Origin: an uncultured Anaerolineaceae bacterium
Lineage (GTDB): Bacteria > Chloroflexota > Anaerolineae > Anaerolineales > Anaerolineaceae
Direction: 5' to 3'
DNA: 48,312 nt
NCBI GenBank assembly: GCA_937897615.1
Contig: CALCNO010000180.1
Location: forward strand, 1-48,312
The notes beneath the pieces are model-generated. The model was not told the DNA's origin. It searched no databases and saw nothing but the letters and a program-made list of their open reading frames with translations. Positions 25,070 through 33,318 of the stretch are shown here, piece after piece. The stretch's first letter is position 1, and each line of letters starts with the position of its first letter. A program made the position numbers and the translations under genes.

Positions 25070-26356
25070 ATGGAAGATCAGATTACTACTACAAAACTAG
25101 AAAACGGATTAACGGTACTTCTCAAGGAAATCCACACTGCCCCCATCATCAGCCACTGGGTTTGGTATCGCGTTGGCTCACGCTCTGAGGTTGCCGGCAA
25201 GACCGGCATTTCCCATTGGGTGGAGCACATGCAATTCAAGGGTACGCCGCGCTTTCCTCCCGGTGTGCTTGACCGCGCCATTTCCCGCGATGGCGGCATG
25301 TGGAACGCCTTTACACACCTGGATTGGACGACCTTCTTCGAAACCGTACCTGCCGATAAAATTGACCTGCCCCTCGACCTCGAAGCTGACCGCATGGTGA
25401 ACAGTGTCTACACGGCTGAAGAAGTGGATTCGGAGCGCACTGTCATCATCTCAGAACGGGAAGGGAATGAAAACGAGCCGCTCTTCCGATTGGAAGAAGC
25501 CATCCAGCTGGCCGCGTTTGCTTCTCACCCCTACCGGAACGAAGTGCTGGGCAGCATTAAAGACCTCAAAGCCATCCAGTGCGACGATCTCTTTGGGCAT
25601 TACAAAAGCTACTATAACCCGGCCAATGCCGTCCTCACCATGGCGGGCGATTTTAATGCTGAAAAAATGCTTGAGGCCGTGCAGAAAAAATATGCGCCAG
25701 TTCCAGGAATTCCTGTGGCGCCACGCCCAATCAAACTGGATGCGCCGCTCACTGCCGAAAAACGGCTCGAAGTAAAGGGGCCCGGCGAGACCACGTATCT
25801 GGAACTCAGTTGGCGTGCGCCCGCTGCCAGCCAGAAAGATTTCTTTGCCCTCACCATTCTGGATAGCTTGCTCACCGGGCCAACCAGCCTGAATATGTTC
25901 GGTGGTGGCGGTATTTCCAACAAAACCAGCAGGCTCTACAAAGCCCTGGTGGAAAAAGAACTGGCGGTGAGCGTGGTGGGTTCCTTGCAGGCTACCATTG
26001 ATCCATTCCTCTATAACATTGTGATCACCGTCAGGCCAGGCCGAAAAACCGAGGAGGTTTTGCAGGCCGTTGACAGCGAACTTAACCGCATGCTTGAGGC
26101 GCCCATTCCGCAACAGGATATTGACCGCGCGGTCAAACAGGCGCGTGCCCTGTTCGCTTACGGCAGCGAAAATATTACCAACCAGGCTTTCTGGCTGGGA
26201 TATTCAGAAATGTTTGCACAGTATGATTGGTTCCTGCACTATGTAGACAACCTGCAGGCGGTTAACTCTGCCGCGCTGCTGGATTCTGCGCAGCGGCTGC
26301 TTTCGCCTCGGCAACGCGTCGTTGGCACTTACCATCCTCAAGGAGGGCAGCGCTGA
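25070..26356 (+). CDS. M16 family zinc peptidase, catalytic subunit
   Basis: Inverzincin-type metallopeptidase of the mitochondrial-processing-peptidase-like group. The zinc site is HWVEH (His 49, Glu 52, His 53), and a third-ligand Glu 129 lies 76 residues after His 53, the spacing expected in the family. The 428-residue length and no signal peptide fit the two-chain bacterial M16B proteins. GAGG precedes ATG 25070. The next gene, starting at the last base of this stop codon, encodes the non-catalytic partner. Confidence 0.94.
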   Translation: MEDQITTTKLENGLTVLLKEIHTAPIISHWVWYRVGSRSEVAGKTGISHWVEHMQFKGTPRFPPGVLDRAISRDGGMWNAFTHLDWTTFFETVPADKIDLPLDLEADRMVNSVYTAEEVDSERTVIISEREGNENEPLFRLEEAIQLAAFASHPYRNEVLGSIKDLKAIQCDDLFGHYKSYYNPANAVLTMAGDFNAEKMLEAVQKKYAPVPGIPVAPRPIKLDAPLTAEKRLEVKGPGETTYLELSWRAPAASQKDFFALTILDSLLTGPTSLNMFGGGGISNKTSRLYKALVEKELAVSVVGSLQATIDPFLYNIVITVRPGRKTEEVLQAVDSELNRMLEAPIPQQDIDRAVKQARALFAYGSENITNQAFWLGYSEMFAQYDWFLHYVDNLQAVNSAALLDSAQRLLSPRQRVVGTYHPQGGQR

Positions 26357-27645
26357 TGCCCATTAACCGAACGATCAATATCCAGTCTCTCCCTGGCCCG
26401 CAGGACATTGTCCGCAAAGTACTTCCCAACGGCATCACCCTGCTGGCGCGCAGGAATTTCAACAGTTCCAGTGTGGTGCTTTCCGGCTACATCGGTGCCG
26501 GCAGCCTTTTTGACCCCGCCGATAAACTGGGACTGGCACACTTTACCTCGCTGGCCTTGATGCGCGGTACACAAACGCGCACTTTTCAACAGATTTTCGA
26601 GGAACTCGAATCCATGGGCGCCAGCCTTGGGTTTGGCGCCAGCGTGCACAACACCAATCTCGGCGGCCGTTGCCTGGCAGATGACCTTGCCAGGCTGGTA
26701 GATATTCTGGCAGATTGCCTGCTGCACCCTGTTTTCCCGGAAATTTATCTGGAACGATTGCGCGCTCAACTGCTCACCAGCCTGTCCATCCGCGCTCAGG
26801 ATACTGCCGAGATGGCCTCTCTGGCCTTTGACACCCTGCTCTTCCCGGGGCACCCCTACGGCCTGCCGGAAGATGGCTACCCCGAAACGATCCAGTCAAT
26901 CACCCGCCAGGACATTGTTGAATTCCATCGGCGGCACTTCCGTCCGGAGAACCTGGTGGTGGTTGTGGTCGGCGCCGTGGAGCCTGAGACCGTCTTTGGC
27001 CTCTTTGAAAACACACTTGGGCAGTGGAAAAACCCACAGCCAGTAACGCAAGTGAACCTGGCGGCCATCACCGCCCCGCAAAAGACCACCCGCCAGCACG
27101 TAGACATCCCCGGCAAAAGCCAAAGCGACTTGCTGATTGGCACGCTGGGGCCCAAGCGCCTTGCGCCAGAGTACCTTGCCGCCTCCATCGGAAACAACAT
27201 CCTCGGCCAGTTTGGCATGATGGGCCGTATCGGCGAAACCGTGCGCGAAAAAGCCGGTTTGGCCTACTACGCTTCCACCAGCATCAATTCCTGGAAAGAA
27301 GCTGGCTCCTGGGAAGTTTCTGCCGGTGTGAACCCTAAAAACATCACCAAAGCCGTTGACCTCATCATCAAAGAGATCAACCGTTTCTGCGCAGAACCGG
27401 TAACGCAAAATGAGCTGGAGGATAGCAAATCCAACTACATCGGGCGGCTGCCGCTATCTCTGGAATCGAACTCCGGCATCGCCAATTCCATTCTCAACCT
27501 GGAGCGTTTTGGCCTGGGACTGGATTATCTGCAGCGCTACCCCGGCCTGGTGAATGCCGTCACCTCCGAGCAAATACTCGAAACAGCCAGGCTGTACATC
27601 AATCCTGAAAAACTGATCGTTGTCTCGGCTGGCTCCAAGAAATAA
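26356..27645 (+). CDS. M16 family peptidase, non-catalytic partner subunit
   Basis: A paralogue of the preceding peptidase (429 residues). The zinc motif is lost: HFTSL (His 62, Ser 65, Leu 66) replaces HxxEH. Family knowledge says such inactive chains pair with an active subunit and help grip the substrate peptide; the conserved C-terminal RIGETVREKAGLAYYASTS fits that role. AAGGAGG precedes ATG 26356 and the junction is TGATG, so stoichiometric coupling is likely. Confidence 0.92.
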   Translation: MPINRTINIQSLPGPQDIVRKVLPNGITLLARRNFNSSSVVLSGYIGAGSLFDPADKLGLAHFTSLALMRGTQTRTFQQIFEELESMGASLGFGASVHNTNLGGRCLADDLARLVDILADCLLHPVFPEIYLERLRAQLLTSLSIRAQDTAEMASLAFDTLLFPGHPYGLPEDGYPETIQSITRQDIVEFHRRHFRPENLVVVVVGAVEPETVFGLFENTLGQWKNPQPVTQVNLAAITAPQKTTRQHVDIPGKSQSDLLIGTLGPKRLAPEYLAASIGNNILGQFGMMGRIGETVREKAGLAYYASTSINSWKEAGSWEVSAGVNPKNITKAVDLIIKEINRFCAEPVTQNELEDSKSNYIGRLPLSLESNSGIANSILNLERFGLGLDYLQRYPGLVNAVTSEQILETARLYINPEKLIVVSAGSKK

Positions 27646-27652
27646 GGCGTGC

Positions 27653-28039
27653 ATGTTCAAGATCGAAACTGGCATTGACCTGGTGGAAATTGCACGGTTA
27701 AGTGAACTGGAAGAACGCATCCGTTTACGTTTTTGTGCGCGGGTCTTCACAGAGGCCGAGCTGGCAGAAAGCAAAAATCGCCACGAACATCTTGCCGGGC
27801 TGTTTGCCGCCAAAGAAGCGGCCGCAAAGGCTCTTGGCACGGGCATCGGGCAGGTTCACTGGCACGAACTCGAGATTCTCAAAGACGAGGCCGGAAAGCC
27901 TCATCTTCACCTGCATGGGGCAGCCGCGCAGCTTGCACAACAGTGCGGCTGGGTCTTCTGGTCAGTTTCCATCACCCACACCGCCACCACTGCCGCGGCA
28001 GTAGTGACCGCATTGCTGGCACCCCAGGACCAAAAATGA
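27653..28039 (+). CDS. acpS: Holo-[acyl-carrier-protein] synthase
   Basis: Transfers 4'-phosphopantetheine from CoA to acyl carrier protein. GIDLVEIARL carries Asp 9 and FAAKEAAAKALGTG carries Glu 55, the magnesium ligands of the family; length 128. ATG 27653 has AAGG six bases upstream; a TTG-started in-frame extension into the M16 gene is rejected. The stop overlaps the phosphoesterase start (ATGA). Confidence 0.95.
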   Translation: MFKIETGIDLVEIARLSELEERIRLRFCARVFTEAELAESKNRHEHLAGLFAAKEAAAKALGTGIGQVHWHELEILKDEAGKPHLHLHGAAAQLAQQCGWVFWSVSITHTATTAAAVVTALLAPQDQK

Positions 28040-28686
28040 AGATTTTGGGGATCAGCGACGTTGAAATTGCCTTCATTTACAGCCGCATGGTTGTAGAGCG
28101 CTTTTCCGATGTCGACCTGGTCATCTCCTGCGGCGACCTGCCTTATTACTACCTTGAGTATATTGTTTCAATGCTGAATGTGCCCCTCTACTATGTGCGC
28201 GGCAATCACGCCAGCCGGGTGGAAATCGGCACAGGCGGTGAGCGCACTTCCCCGTGGGGCGCCATTGACCTGCACCAAAGGGTGGTCGAAGACGATACCG
28301 GATTACTGCTGGCCGGGCTGGAGGGTTGTATCACCTATAACCAGGGGCCCCACCAGTACAGCCAGGCCCAGTACTGGGTCAAAGTCTTTCGCATGCTCCC
28401 GCGATTCTTTTACAACAGGCTCGTTCTGGGGCGATATCTGGATATCTTTGTCAGCCATGCCCCTCCGTGGAAAATCCACGCGCAGGACGACCCGGCGCAT
28501 CTGGGCGCGAAAGCGTTCAACTGGCTCATCAAGGTGTTCAAGCCCGCCTATTTGCTGCACGGCCACATCCACATTTACCGCCAGGATACCATCACAAAAA
28601 CTATTGTGGATTCCACCCAGGTGCTGAACGTTTTTGGCTACCGCGAGATCGAAATTGCCTTTCCGCAAAAGCGTTCCTGGGACTGA
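28036..28686 (+). CDS. Calcineurin-like metallophosphoesterase with variant first motif
   Basis: A 216-residue phosphoesterase. Motifs are ISDVE at residues 6-10, CGDLPYYYLEY, RGNHA, SHAPP and HGHIHIY. The first motif normally reads DxH; here His is replaced by Glu (DVE), which could change metal choice. Substrate unknown. It starts inside the acpS stop (ATGA) and so is coupled to it; a link to lipid or CoA metabolism is only suggested by that. ATG 28036 is fixed by the overlap and the N-terminal beta strand. Confidence 0.88.
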   Translation: MKILGISDVEIAFIYSRMVVERFSDVDLVISCGDLPYYYLEYIVSMLNVPLYYVRGNHASRVEIGTGGERTSPWGAIDLHQRVVEDDTGLLLAGLEGCITYNQGPHQYSQAQYWVKVFRMLPRFFYNRLVLGRYLDIFVSHAPPWKIHAQDDPAHLGAKAFNWLIKVFKPAYLLHGHIHIYRQDTITKTIVDSTQVLNVFGYREIEIAFPQKRSWD

Positions 28687-28704
28687 GTGAAGGTGTTTTA
28701 ACAA

Positions 28705-29655
28705 ATGAGTATGCATGATCTCCCCCCCAACCAACTCGACCTTCTGAACATCTATTCCAGACAGGATTTTGCCCGCGCCTACCGAAAAGGCTTCTGGCGG
28801 TCAGTGCTTGGCTGGCTCAGAAAAAGCGAAAATAACCTGCTACCTTTTGATGAGGTTGTAAAGCGTATCCCGCTAAAGGGTCAATCTTACCTGGGATTAA
28901 AGCAGATTGAGACCGACAGGATCATCGGTTCGGTCAGCCGCTTCACTGAATTCGACCGCTCTTTTTTGCCGCGGCAAACACACACCCGCGAACGCTGGGA
29001 AAGCATCGACCAGGCCTATTATCGAGACATCGTTCTGCCGCCGATCGATGTTTACCAGATCGGGCAGGTGTACTTTGTCAAAGACGGCAACCATCGCGTC
29101 TCCGTGGCGCGGGAACGCGGCCAGCTTTACATGGATGCCTACGTGGTCAAAATCAACATCCCCGGCACACTCGACAAGGATACGAATATCGACAAGCTTG
29201 TACTGCAACAGGAGTACCTTGGGTTTATGGCGCAAACCCACCTGGATGAACTGGCACCGGACGATGATCTCCATTTTTCCATTCCCGGGCAATACGAGAA
29301 ATTGCTCAACCACATCAGCGTGCACCGTTGGTTTATGGGAGAGCGGCTGCAGCGCCCCATCTCAGAGGCTGAAGCGGTGATGGGCTGGCTGACCGAGGTT
29401 TACCGCCCGCTGGTGCGCATCATCCGCAAGTATGAAATTCTCAAAGAATTCCCGCAGCGCACCGAAACCGATCTCTATTTGTGGATCATCGAGCACCGGC
29501 ATTACATGGTGACCGAACTGCACAAAAAGATCAGTATGGAATCGGCAGCGCGCCACTTTGTCAAGAATTTCTCACAAAAACCGTTCCGAAAACTGCGATT
29601 GTTCTTTATCCGCCTGGCACGCAAATTCAGCCGCAAGAAAACAAAACAGTCCTGA
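28705..29655 (+). CDS. Uncharacterised protein with ParB-like DGNHR motif
   Basis: A 316-residue soluble protein. Residues 115-140 (VYQIGQVYFVKDGNHRVSVARERG) look like the ParB/sulfiredoxin-fold strand-loop-helix, where DGxHR binds a nucleotide phosphate. The rest is charged and helical, and the C terminus is strongly basic (KKISMESAARH... ending RKKTKQS). It could bind DNA or nucleotides, but no partner is identifiable. GAAGGTG lies upstream of ATG 28705; ATG 28711 is also possible. It follows the phosphoesterase by 18 bases and ends the operon at a strong terminator. Confidence 0.75.
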   Translation: MSMHDLPPNQLDLLNIYSRQDFARAYRKGFWRSVLGWLRKSENNLLPFDEVVKRIPLKGQSYLGLKQIETDRIIGSVSRFTEFDRSFLPRQTHTRERWESIDQAYYRDIVLPPIDVYQIGQVYFVKDGNHRVSVARERGQLYMDAYVVKINIPGTLDKDTNIDKLVLQQEYLGFMAQTHLDELAPDDDLHFSIPGQYEKLLNHISVHRWFMGERLQRPISEAEAVMGWLTEVYRPLVRIIRKYEILKEFPQRTETDLYLWIIEHRHYMVTELHKKISMESAARHFVKNFSQKPFRKLRLFFIRLARKFSRKKTKQS

Positions 29656-29673
29656 TAAATCAGGACTGTTTTT
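29643..29673 (+). terminator. Intrinsic terminator
   Basis: A 13-bp perfect stem (29643-29655 with 29660-29672), four-base loop and T-run, closing the M16-acpS operon. The A-rich left arm also lets it act leftward for the small gene at 29692. Confidence 0.92.
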
Positions 29674-29691
29674 ATCGATCCAAAAAATCAC

Positions 29692-29937
29692 TTATGCGGT
29701 TGCCACAGGGGCTTTAAGTCCGATCCAAAAATGGTTTGGCAGGATCATCTGGTCCGGCTGCACATCTACCCCTGCGGAACGGATGGGTTTATCCGGCAGC
29801 ATACTGGGATGAACATAGCAGAGGTCGGGCATTTGCCCGTATTTTTTTTGGTAATAAGCAATCGCGCGGGCTAATTTTGCGCGGATATCGATTTGAGAAT
29901 CATTATCGTACCAGAGCATGCCAGTGTTCATTTTCAT
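29692..29937 (-). CDS. Small uncharacterised protein under a consensus promoter
   Basis: An 81-residue protein with no family I can name. It is soluble and of normal composition (MNTGMLWYDND, then a helix AKLARAIAYYQKKYGQMPDLCYVHPSML and a strand-rich end). The style MNTGMLWYD...YYxxKYG is reminiscent of small conserved Chloroflexi proteins, an impression only. Three starts compete: GTG 29943 has AAGGAG at seven bases, ATG 29937 at 13, and ATG 29931 has GGAG at six. A perfect consensus promoter lies upstream, so high expression is expected. Confidence 0.72.
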   Translation of the reverse strand: MKMNTGMLWYDNDSQIDIRAKLARAIAYYQKKYGQMPDLCYVHPSMLPDKPIRSAGVDVQPDQMILPNHFWIGLKAPVATA

Positions 29938-29986
29938 CTCCACAAGTGATCTCCTTTCATAATTGCAAGTTACGGGCCAATCAACA

Positions 29987-30032
29987 CTCGTACGAGCAAT
30001 TTCATTATAGAACTTATTTTCTATTGTGTCAA
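29987..30032 (-). promoter_or_regulatory. Consensus sigma-70 promoter with a palindrome at the start point
   Basis: Minus strand TTGACA (30027-30032), 17-base spacer, TATAAT (30004-30009): both hexamers and spacing are perfect. The start point, near 29997, falls at the 10-base palindrome CTCGTACGAG (29987-29996), which could be an operator or a leader hairpin seed. Confidence 0.8.
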
Positions 30033-30061
30033 TCCCCTTCATTTTATAAACCGAAAAGGTG

Positions 30062-30098
30062 TTGCAACTCACAGGAATCTTTGTACAATGATGTACAG
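30062..30098 (+). promoter_or_regulatory. Promoter with TGTACA dyad for the LppM-like lipoprotein
   Basis: TTGCAA (30062-30067), 16 bases, TACAAT (30084-30089). Two TGTACA hexamers (30083-30088 and 30093-30098) spaced by four bases form a 16-base dyad over the -10, a likely repressor site. Confidence 0.5.
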
Positions 30099-30135
30099 AT
30101 ATCTTTCTTACGTATGAAATTATGAAAGGACGCCT

Positions 30136-31044
30136 ATGAAGAAGCTCTCTCTGGTTTTGTCACTTATACTGGTTACACTCTTATTCTCCGGCTGCGTCAC
30201 AGTCCTGTCTTCTGAAACAACCGTCAAGTTGGATGCGGCAGAGAACTGGCAAGTCAACCAGGAACTTCTCTTTGAAGGCGAATCCTTCAAAGAGTATGGC
30301 CAAACCGTAGTGGACGGCCTGAACACGCTGGTAGCCAACGGACAGGTTAACGGGCTGGAGATCACATTTGACCAGTTACCGGAACGCGGCGGCAATGTTC
30401 CCTATGCGATTCAGATCAGCGGAAGAGGGCTGGACAAACTAAACGAGATTCTCGGCTCATCTGCAGACGGTACCCCGGCATTTACCCGGAAAACCCAAAA
30501 CGGTAAAACCGTTTTTGAATTCCAAATGGATGCCTCATCCCTCAGCAGCGGCGGCCTGGATATTGGTTACTCGCCAGAGCTTGTTTTCACCATTGAGGGT
30601 CTCAAGGTAGTGGAAACAAACGGGAAGCGCTCCGGCAACTCCGTTACCTGGAAAAATCCAGCGGAAACGATGACCGCCACACTTACCCCCGATAGCGGCA
30701 AGGCAGGCGCATTCGCCTGGTGGATCATTCCGGTAGCCGTGGTTGGCCTGGCAGCCATTGCACTTGTCATCCTATTGGTTACCGGCGTTTTCAAGAAAAA
30801 ACAACCGCAGCAGTCACAGTATTATTACCCGCCCGGCTACGGTGCAACTACCCCACCCCCGACGCCATTCACCAGCGCCGGCGGCCCTCCGCCAATGACG
30901 CCTGTAACCCCATCAGCCCCACCGCCGTTGCCGGCACAGCCCTCGCAGCCGCTGCCACCCACGGTGCCACCGCCTCCCCCGGCGTCTCCCAACGCGATGG
31001 AAACCGTTATTGCTCCGCGGACCAAGAAACCCAAAGGCGGTTAA
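30136..31044 (+). CDS. LppM-like lipoprotein with C-terminal membrane span and proline-rich tail
   Basis: Lipoprotein signal ending LFSGC (Cys 20), an extracytoplasmic domain of about 170 residues resembling the LppM/DUF3153 fold (strand-rich with a GLEITFDQLPERGG turn), a transmembrane span at about 194-217, then a cytoplasmic tail rich in Pro (residues 230-300, with PPPPPASP). So both ends would be held in the membrane. AAAGGA precedes ATG 30136. Function unknown; the tail could be a docking platform. Confidence 0.78.
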   Translation: MKKLSLVLSLILVTLLFSGCVTVLSSETTVKLDAAENWQVNQELLFEGESFKEYGQTVVDGLNTLVANGQVNGLEITFDQLPERGGNVPYAIQISGRGLDKLNEILGSSADGTPAFTRKTQNGKTVFEFQMDASSLSSGGLDIGYSPELVFTIEGLKVVETNGKRSGNSVTWKNPAETMTATLTPDSGKAGAFAWWIIPVAVVGLAAIALVILLVTGVFKKKQPQQSQYYYPPGYGATTPPPTPFTSAGGPPPMTPVTPSAPPPLPAQPSQPLPPTVPPPPPASPNAMETVIAPRTKKPKGG

Positions 31045-31070
31045 AGCAAACACCCGCGGAACTCCAGAAC

Positions 31071-31110
31071 AACAAAAACGTTCTCGACCAATGTCGAGAA
31101 CGTTTTTGTT
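31071..31110. terminator. Bidirectional terminator
   Basis: A 17-bp perfect stem (31071-31087 with 31094-31110), six-base loop, T-rich on both exits. It separates the convergent lipoprotein and HtrA genes. Confidence 0.92.
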
Positions 31111-31142
31111 TTCTAACTTGACTCTTCGCGCAAAAAGGGAAA

Positions 31143-32315
31143 TCAGGGACGCTTACCCAGCGTGAGCGCTATTTCCTTTTGCTGCCCGTTGCGAATCACC
31201 GTCAAGATGATGGTATCGCCGGGGTTCTTGTTGAGGAAGATATACCCCACCAGGTCACCATAGACCTTGACCGGGTTGCCATCCACCGCTATCACAAGAT
31301 CGCCGCCGCTTAACAACCCGGTGATGCTGGTTTGTTTGCTGCCTCCGTGCAAACCAGCCTGCTCGGCAGGGCCGCCGGCAGTGATGCCGGCAATATAAGC
31401 GCCGGAGGTTTGCGTGAACCCGAGCGCCTTCCACTCATCCAAGGTAAGGTCATACGGCCAGCTCGAAATCCCCATGTAAGGATAATCATAGCTGCCATAT
31501 TTGATAAGGTAAGGCACCACGCGCTTCACGATATTGATCGAGACGGCAAACCCAATACCGGTATTCACCGTTTCACCCTGCATGGTGGTCCCGGAGACTT
31601 GAATGGCACGGTTGATGCCAACCACTTCGCCGTTGAGGTTAAGCAGCGGGCCACCGGAATTACCCGGGTTGATGAGCGCATCCGTTTGGATCAGGTCTCC
31701 GGCAGTATAGGAACTTTGGTCGGCAGCGGTGCGGATGGAATCCAGGATACGCCCCTTGGCGCTGACAATGCCCAGTGTCATGGTATTCGAAAGGCGATAC
31801 GGGTTACCTATGGCCACCACCATCTGCCCGACCTTCAGGGATTCAGAATCTCCCAGGCGCAGCGGGTGCAGCAGATCATTGGACACGTTTACTTTTACCA
31901 CTGCCACATCCGAATCGGTGTCGGTGGCGATCACTTCACCCATCACCTTTTCGCCGCTGGGAAAGTCCACTTCCACCTGGGTGGCACCTTCCACCACATG
32001 GTAGTTGGTCAGGATATGTCCTTCAGTATCGTACACAAACCCCGAGCCTGAAGACACCCCTTCCGAAGAAGACGTATTGATGATTGCCACCACCCCGGCG
32101 TTGACCTGGTCGTACAAAGCGGCCAAGATCTGGTCACTGGTCAATTCGCTGCCCACCGGTAAAACCGAAGGAATATCACTGCTGGAGACCAGCGTGGGCT
32201 GAACCGCCACCTGGGTTTCTGCCGTTTTCACCAGGTTAAGATTCGGGGTGAACTGGCAGGCCATCAACCCCAGAACAAACACAACACCAATAATCAAAGT
32301 AACTTTTCGCTTCAT
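31143..32315 (-). CDS. HtrA/DegP-type serine protease, lipoprotein with one PDZ domain
   Basis: Envelope quality-control protease. The N terminus is a lipoprotein signal (LGLMAC, Cys 20). The trypsin-fold triad is His 106 (LTNYHVVEG), Asp 136 (TDSDVAVVKV) and Ser 220 (INPGNSGGPL). A C-terminal PDZ domain (about 290-385) ends with the usual KNPGDTIILTVIRNG. The single PDZ resembles DegS/HhoA forms, but a lipid anchor replaces the usual membrane helix. ATG 32315 has GGAGG. It lies 11 bases after the DnaJ-like gene, a stress-protein pair. Confidence 0.94.
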   Translation of the reverse strand: MKRKVTLIIGVVFVLGLMACQFTPNLNLVKTAETQVAVQPTLVSSSDIPSVLPVGSELTSDQILAALYDQVNAGVVAIINTSSSEGVSSGSGFVYDTEGHILTNYHVVEGATQVEVDFPSGEKVMGEVIATDTDSDVAVVKVNVSNDLLHPLRLGDSESLKVGQMVVAIGNPYRLSNTMTLGIVSAKGRILDSIRTAADQSSYTAGDLIQTDALINPGNSGGPLLNLNGEVVGINRAIQVSGTTMQGETVNTGIGFAVSINIVKRVVPYLIKYGSYDYPYMGISSWPYDLTLDEWKALGFTQTSGAYIAGITAGGPAEQAGLHGGSKQTSITGLLSGGDLVIAVDGNPVKVYGDLVGYIFLNKNPGDTIILTVIRNGQQKEIALTLGKRP

Positions 32316-32326
32316 ACTACCTCCAC

Positions 32327-33235
32327 TTACACGCCGCGTAATTCATTGAACAGCTTCTTTTGCTTGTCGTTCAGCTTGCGTGGCAGTTCAACCTTGACCA
32401 CTGCAAAAAGATCGCCGTAAGCGCCGGGCTCCTTCAATTTGGGCAGCCCACGGCCAGAAAGGCGAATCTTCTGCCCGGGCTGTGTACCCGGTGGAATAGT
32501 GAGTGACACGTCACCGGAAAGGGTGCTCACTTTGGCGGTACCGCCCAGCACAGCAGTATACAGGTCAACCGTCACTTCTGTGGTCAGGTGAACTCCCTCC
32601 ACGCGGAAACGCGCATTGGGCAGCACTTCCACCACCAGGTTGAGGTCGCCGCGCCCGCCCGTGCTTGTGGGCACTGCGCCGGCCATGCGGATTTTGGTGC
32701 CGGTAATGGCCCCGGCCGGGATTTTGGCCTCGATGCGCCGGTCGCCAATCTGGAACACACGCTGAGTACCGCGATAAGCCTCTTCAAGTGTGATCTGCAC
32801 CGGTTGCTCAATAGCTTGCGGGCGTGCCTGCTGGCGCGTAGCGCTGCGTACACTGCCTCCGCCCATCCCGCCAAAGATGGCGCTGAAGAAATCGGAGAAT
32901 CCAAAGATATCTCCAAAATCCCCCATATCCACCTGTCCCTGGCCTTGCGGCTGGCGGCTCACCCACTCGTTCCAATTGAAGTTGCCGGGGTTACCGCCTG
33001 CCTGCTGCCATTGCGAATAGGAGGAACCAAGCTGATCGTATTTTTCCCGTTTCTTGGGATCCCCCAGCACCTCGTAGGCTTCGTTGATTTCCTTGAACTT
33101 CTCTTCTGCCTGTTTGTTGCCGCGGTTTTGATCCGGGTGGTACTTCATCGCCAGCTTGCGATAGGTTTTCTTAATTTCGTCCTGGGTGGCCTTGCGGTCC
33201 ACACCAAGCACTTTATAGTAATCCTTGTATTCCAT
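32327..33235 (-). CDS. DnaJ-class co-chaperone without zinc finger (CbpA-like)
   Basis: Stimulates Hsp70. The J domain (residues 1-70) has the HPD motif at 33-35, followed by a Gly/Phe-rich part and two beta-barrel C-terminal domains (KIPAGAITGTKIRMAG and TIPPGTQPGQKIRLSG). The Cys-rich zinc region of DnaJ is missing, so it is a type II protein such as CbpA. Length 302. No SD precedes ATG 33235; the promoter at 33242-33271 would start transcription at the start codon. Confidence 0.94.
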   Translation of the reverse strand: MEYKDYYKVLGVDRKATQDEIKKTYRKLAMKYHPDQNRGNKQAEEKFKEINEAYEVLGDPKKREKYDQLGSSYSQWQQAGGNPGNFNWNEWVSRQPQGQGQVDMGDFGDIFGFSDFFSAIFGGMGGGSVRSATRQQARPQAIEQPVQITLEEAYRGTQRVFQIGDRRIEAKIPAGAITGTKIRMAGAVPTSTGGRGDLNLVVEVLPNARFRVEGVHLTTEVTVDLYTAVLGGTAKVSTLSGDVSLTIPPGTQPGQKIRLSGRGLPKLKEPGAYGDLFAVVKVELPRKLNDKQKKLFNELRGV

Positions 33236-33241
33236 AGGCCA

Positions 33242-33271
33242 ATTCTATTCCCGCTGAAATTATAGTGTCAA
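33242..33271 (-). promoter_or_regulatory. Promoter of the DnaJ-like gene, possibly giving leaderless mRNA
   Basis: Minus strand TTGACA (33266-33271), 18 bases, TAGAAT (33242-33247). Only six bases separate the -10 from ATG 33235, so the start point should coincide with the A of ATG. Confidence 0.5.
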
Positions 33272-33318
33272 TAAAGCAAATATCGATGTTTTATGGAGAG
33301 AATTAACAAAAGATTTAC

